Made by a program: the position numbers and the translations under genes. Shown one piece after another: positions 54,126 to 55,692 of a stretch of 55,692 nt of DNA. Origin of the DNA: Methanomicrobiales archaeon (GTDB taxonomy: Archaea > Halobacteriota > Methanomicrobia > Methanomicrobiales > Methanospirillaceae); NCBI GenBank assembly GCA_026394765.1, contig JAPKXQ010000101.1:1-55692 (forward strand), in the 5' to 3' direction. The notes under the pieces were generated by a model, which saw nothing but the letters and a program-made list of their open reading frames with translations, did not search any database and was not told where the DNA came from. Each line of letters opens with the position of its first letter. The stretch's first letter is position 1.

Positions 54126-54890
54126 CTAGAAGTCAATTGCGTTGATAGCGAAGATCCCATCATTCAAAGTGGCGAGTTGGATCCCTAGCCACGATCCCTG
54201 TGTATAGGTGTCCTGGGTAGGATCAGGGCCGCCCCGTGGATTTCTCAGTACGATATACTTCGCTGCACCGACTGTTAGAACACCCAGTAGGGCGTATGCA
54301 TGGTTTATCAGGATTCCTGCCGGATAAAGGACTCCTGGGGGGGCAACCGCATAGGTCCATGCGACCATGGGGTTGATGGACTTTCCCCCCGCACATTTCG
54401 CCTGGATGAAGTTTGCGGTGGTAGTGCCATCGGCAAAGGTAGTAGTCTCCTTGATCTGAAAGGGGTTGTTTGTGAGATTAATAAGGGCATTTGCACTGTT
54501 TCCGCCCCAGGGGACCTGGTCGAAGTTGAAGGTGTCAGCCGCAGTATTGAGGAGAAACTTGGCATATGCCTTCTCCCAGATCGCAGGCCAGATCTCCCCA
54601 GTGGTGATCGAGCTAGCGTGCTGGAGAAGTCCTCCCGGTGTGAGGCAGAGCTTTGCAGTGACCCAGGTGATCTGGGGAGCCCCGGCTTTATAGAATGTGA
54701 CTCCGTATTCGAGGCCCCCTGCCCCATTTCTGGTCTGTTCTGGTAACTTTAATGGGTCTACCCATGATACGGCGATGAGTGCCCCAATAAATGCACAATT
54801 AGGTGTCTGGGAACCTTGTAACGGGTCTGTAAACTTCTTCCCGGCAATCATATACTGGGAACCGGCAAGTACCTGCCAGTTACAGGGCAT
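54126..54890 (-). CDS. Calpain-like (C2 family) cysteine protease
   Basis: 254 residues. Papain-fold calpain core with the full triad visible: Cys32 in TPNCAFIGALIAVSW, His197 in INHAYALLGV and Asn217 in VLRNPRGG. The calpain hallmark WPAIWEKAYAKFLLN lies at about 101-115, and DGIFAIN closes the domain. There is no signal peptide, C2-like beta domain or calcium-binding EF-hand, so it should be a cytosolic stand-alone protease core; calcium dependence cannot be judged. Such genes are uncommon in archaea. The start ATG 54890 is the only one; GGAGG lies about 14 bases upstream. It lies 92 bases before the large surface protein gene, same strand. Confidence 0.85.
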   Translation of the reverse strand: MPCNWQVLAGSQYMIAGKKFTDPLQGSQTPNCAFIGALIAVSWVDPLKLPEQTRNGAGGLEYGVTFYKAGAPQITWVTAKLCLTPGGLLQHASSITTGEIWPAIWEKAYAKFLLNTAADTFNFDQVPWGGNSANALINLTNNPFQIKETTTFADGTTTANFIQAKCAGGKSINPMVAWTYAVAPPGVLYPAGILINHAYALLGVLTVGAAKYIVLRNPRGGPDPTQDTYTQGSWLGIQLATLNDGIFAINAIDF

Positions 54891-55568
54891 CTGATCCAGC
54901 CTCCGATTCAGGTAATACTGATCTCAATGGAATTCTTATCTGTGCCATGGTGATCCATACCTTTTCCACAGGAAGACAGCGGTCCATTAACGTTCCAATT
55001 AAGGAAATTGTGAGTGGAGTCAAACATATTTGAAATTTCAGATAACCATTATCGGTTCTCAACCCCATCTGGAACACTGCTTTTGTGGGATAAACGATTA
55101 CTTATAATCTAGGTTTAAAGAATGTTTCGTTCTCAAAGGTGGATTACGAGGTGAAAATGCCAGTCTAAATTAAATTATTTAATTTCATGAAACCAAATAG
55201 ACGTCTGATTAATATTTCCTAAAGGCCAAGTAGGGTAAATAGTGGGGCGCGCATAAAAAGGGTTCAGACAGATGTATCCTTTTCCGGTTGTGCATTGGGG
55301 AGAAAAGGAGCTTTGAAACCAAGATGAAAATTCCCGCCAGCCCAATCAGCCGGGTTAGACCTCTTTCTCCTAAATAACCTTCATAAGAAGTCCGGGTGGA
55401 TCTCTATGCGTCATCCTTGCACCCCAAGCAGTAACGTTTCACAGGCGCAAGTTGCCCCACGTAAGTCTGATCTGGTACGAGATGATGCCGACAGGAATGG
55501 CCTAAATTGATGCCTGGGGGTGCTCCCCAACATCACCTCCTCAATATCAATAATCTATCCAATCAAGC
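54891..55568. other. AT-rich intergenic region
   Basis: About 680 bases without a supported gene. It should contain the promoter of the calpain gene, but I cannot place a TATA box confidently. An imperfect hairpin (GGGG...CCCC near 55518-55530) is present. Confidence 0.4.
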
Positions 55569-55692
55569 CTAATTCTTATTATACAGATCACGATCGAGGT
55601 CTTTGATACAAAATCCCTTGATTGCTTTGAGGTCTCTTACGAACTCGGTGATATGGTTGGGATCTCTTTGATCGAGATGTCCCTCCTGCACA
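55569..55692 (-). CDS. 3' end of a gene entering from beyond the window
   Basis: A minus-strand frame open to the window edge encodes 40 codons ending TAG at 55569-55571. The peptide is charged and helical (RDPNHITEFVRDLKAIKG, then IKDLDRDLYNKN), with codon choice like real genes in the window. Family not recognisable from so little. Confidence 0.45.
   Translation of the reverse strand, partial: VQEGHLDQRDPNHITEFVRDLKAIKGFCIKDLDRDLYNKN

Noticed and set aside
54880-55077. Minus-strand frame of 65 codons before the calpain gene
   Set aside because: Overlaps the calpain start in another frame, no family features; the calpain frame itself stops just upstream of its ATG.

Overview
The window is a chromosomal segment of a euryarchaeal methanogen. 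It most resembles Methanomicrobiales (Methanoregula/Methanosphaerula/Methanoculleus-like), but I cannot fix the genus from sequence alone. Reasons: archaeal aromatic biosynthesis through ADH synthase and 3-dehydroquinate synthase II, CobY, archaeosine enzymes (TgtA, ArcS, RaSEA-like), PCNA, primase PriL, Alba, ribosomal protein S17e, FtsZ2, DUF2115 and DUF373 proteins, archaeal RNase P RNA, and secreted PKD/PEGA/propeller proteins. GTG and TTG starts, 4-base gene overlaps and some probably leaderless genes are common.

Layout. 1-651: tail of an alkaline-phosphatase-superfamily gene. 956-8822: a tight aromatic operon (two DhnA aldolase paralogs, aroB', tyrA, pheA, aroA, a shikimate kinase-shikimate dehydrogenase fusion, aroC) ending in a small lipoprotein gene. 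aroD lies 2 kb further on, on the other strand, beyond a STAS-domain gene, so all seven steps from ADH synthesis to chorismate are present. 11.6-25.2 kb: a U32 protein, tpiA, an HTH-CBS regulator, rnpB, AMMECR1, the archaeosine pair tgtA-arcS, an NfnA/NfnB-like flavoprotein pair, an M20 hydrolase, an unknown gene, moaA and rlmE. 25.2-31.4 kb: pcn-priL, a ThiN-type gene, rps17e, dapA-dapB, a ferredoxin, asd and alba. 31.5-41.5 kb: a secreted protein, DUF373, a coiled-coil protein, ftsZ2 with a CdrS-type RHH regulator, cobD-cobY, a TIGR00300 enzyme, a RaSEA-like radical SAM gene and a surface protein. Then a tRNA-Ser(UGA).

From about 41.6 kb the character changes. Intergenic DNA becomes long and AT-rich, with gene remnants, palindromes and a frameshifted gene. 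Most genes here encode large secreted or membrane proteins: a seven-repeat RCC1-like propeller/PKD/PEGA/metallophosphoesterase protein, a 1117-residue cohesin-like/propeller/PKD protein, two tandem HEAT-repeat proteins with TM2-like membrane ends, and a calpain-family protease. An ICL/PEP-mutase-family gene and a DUF2115 gene sit between them.

The main leads are: (1) the calpain, surface protein and twin HEAT-TM2 genes, all on the minus strand; (2) the cdrS-ftsZ2 promoter with a 12-bp direct repeat; (3) a dispersed multi-hairpin element at two intergenic sites; (4) the frameshift at about 48243; (5) the nearly interlocked rnpB/AMMECR1 divergent promoters; (6) the chorismate cluster with a bacterial-type shikimate kinase fusion.
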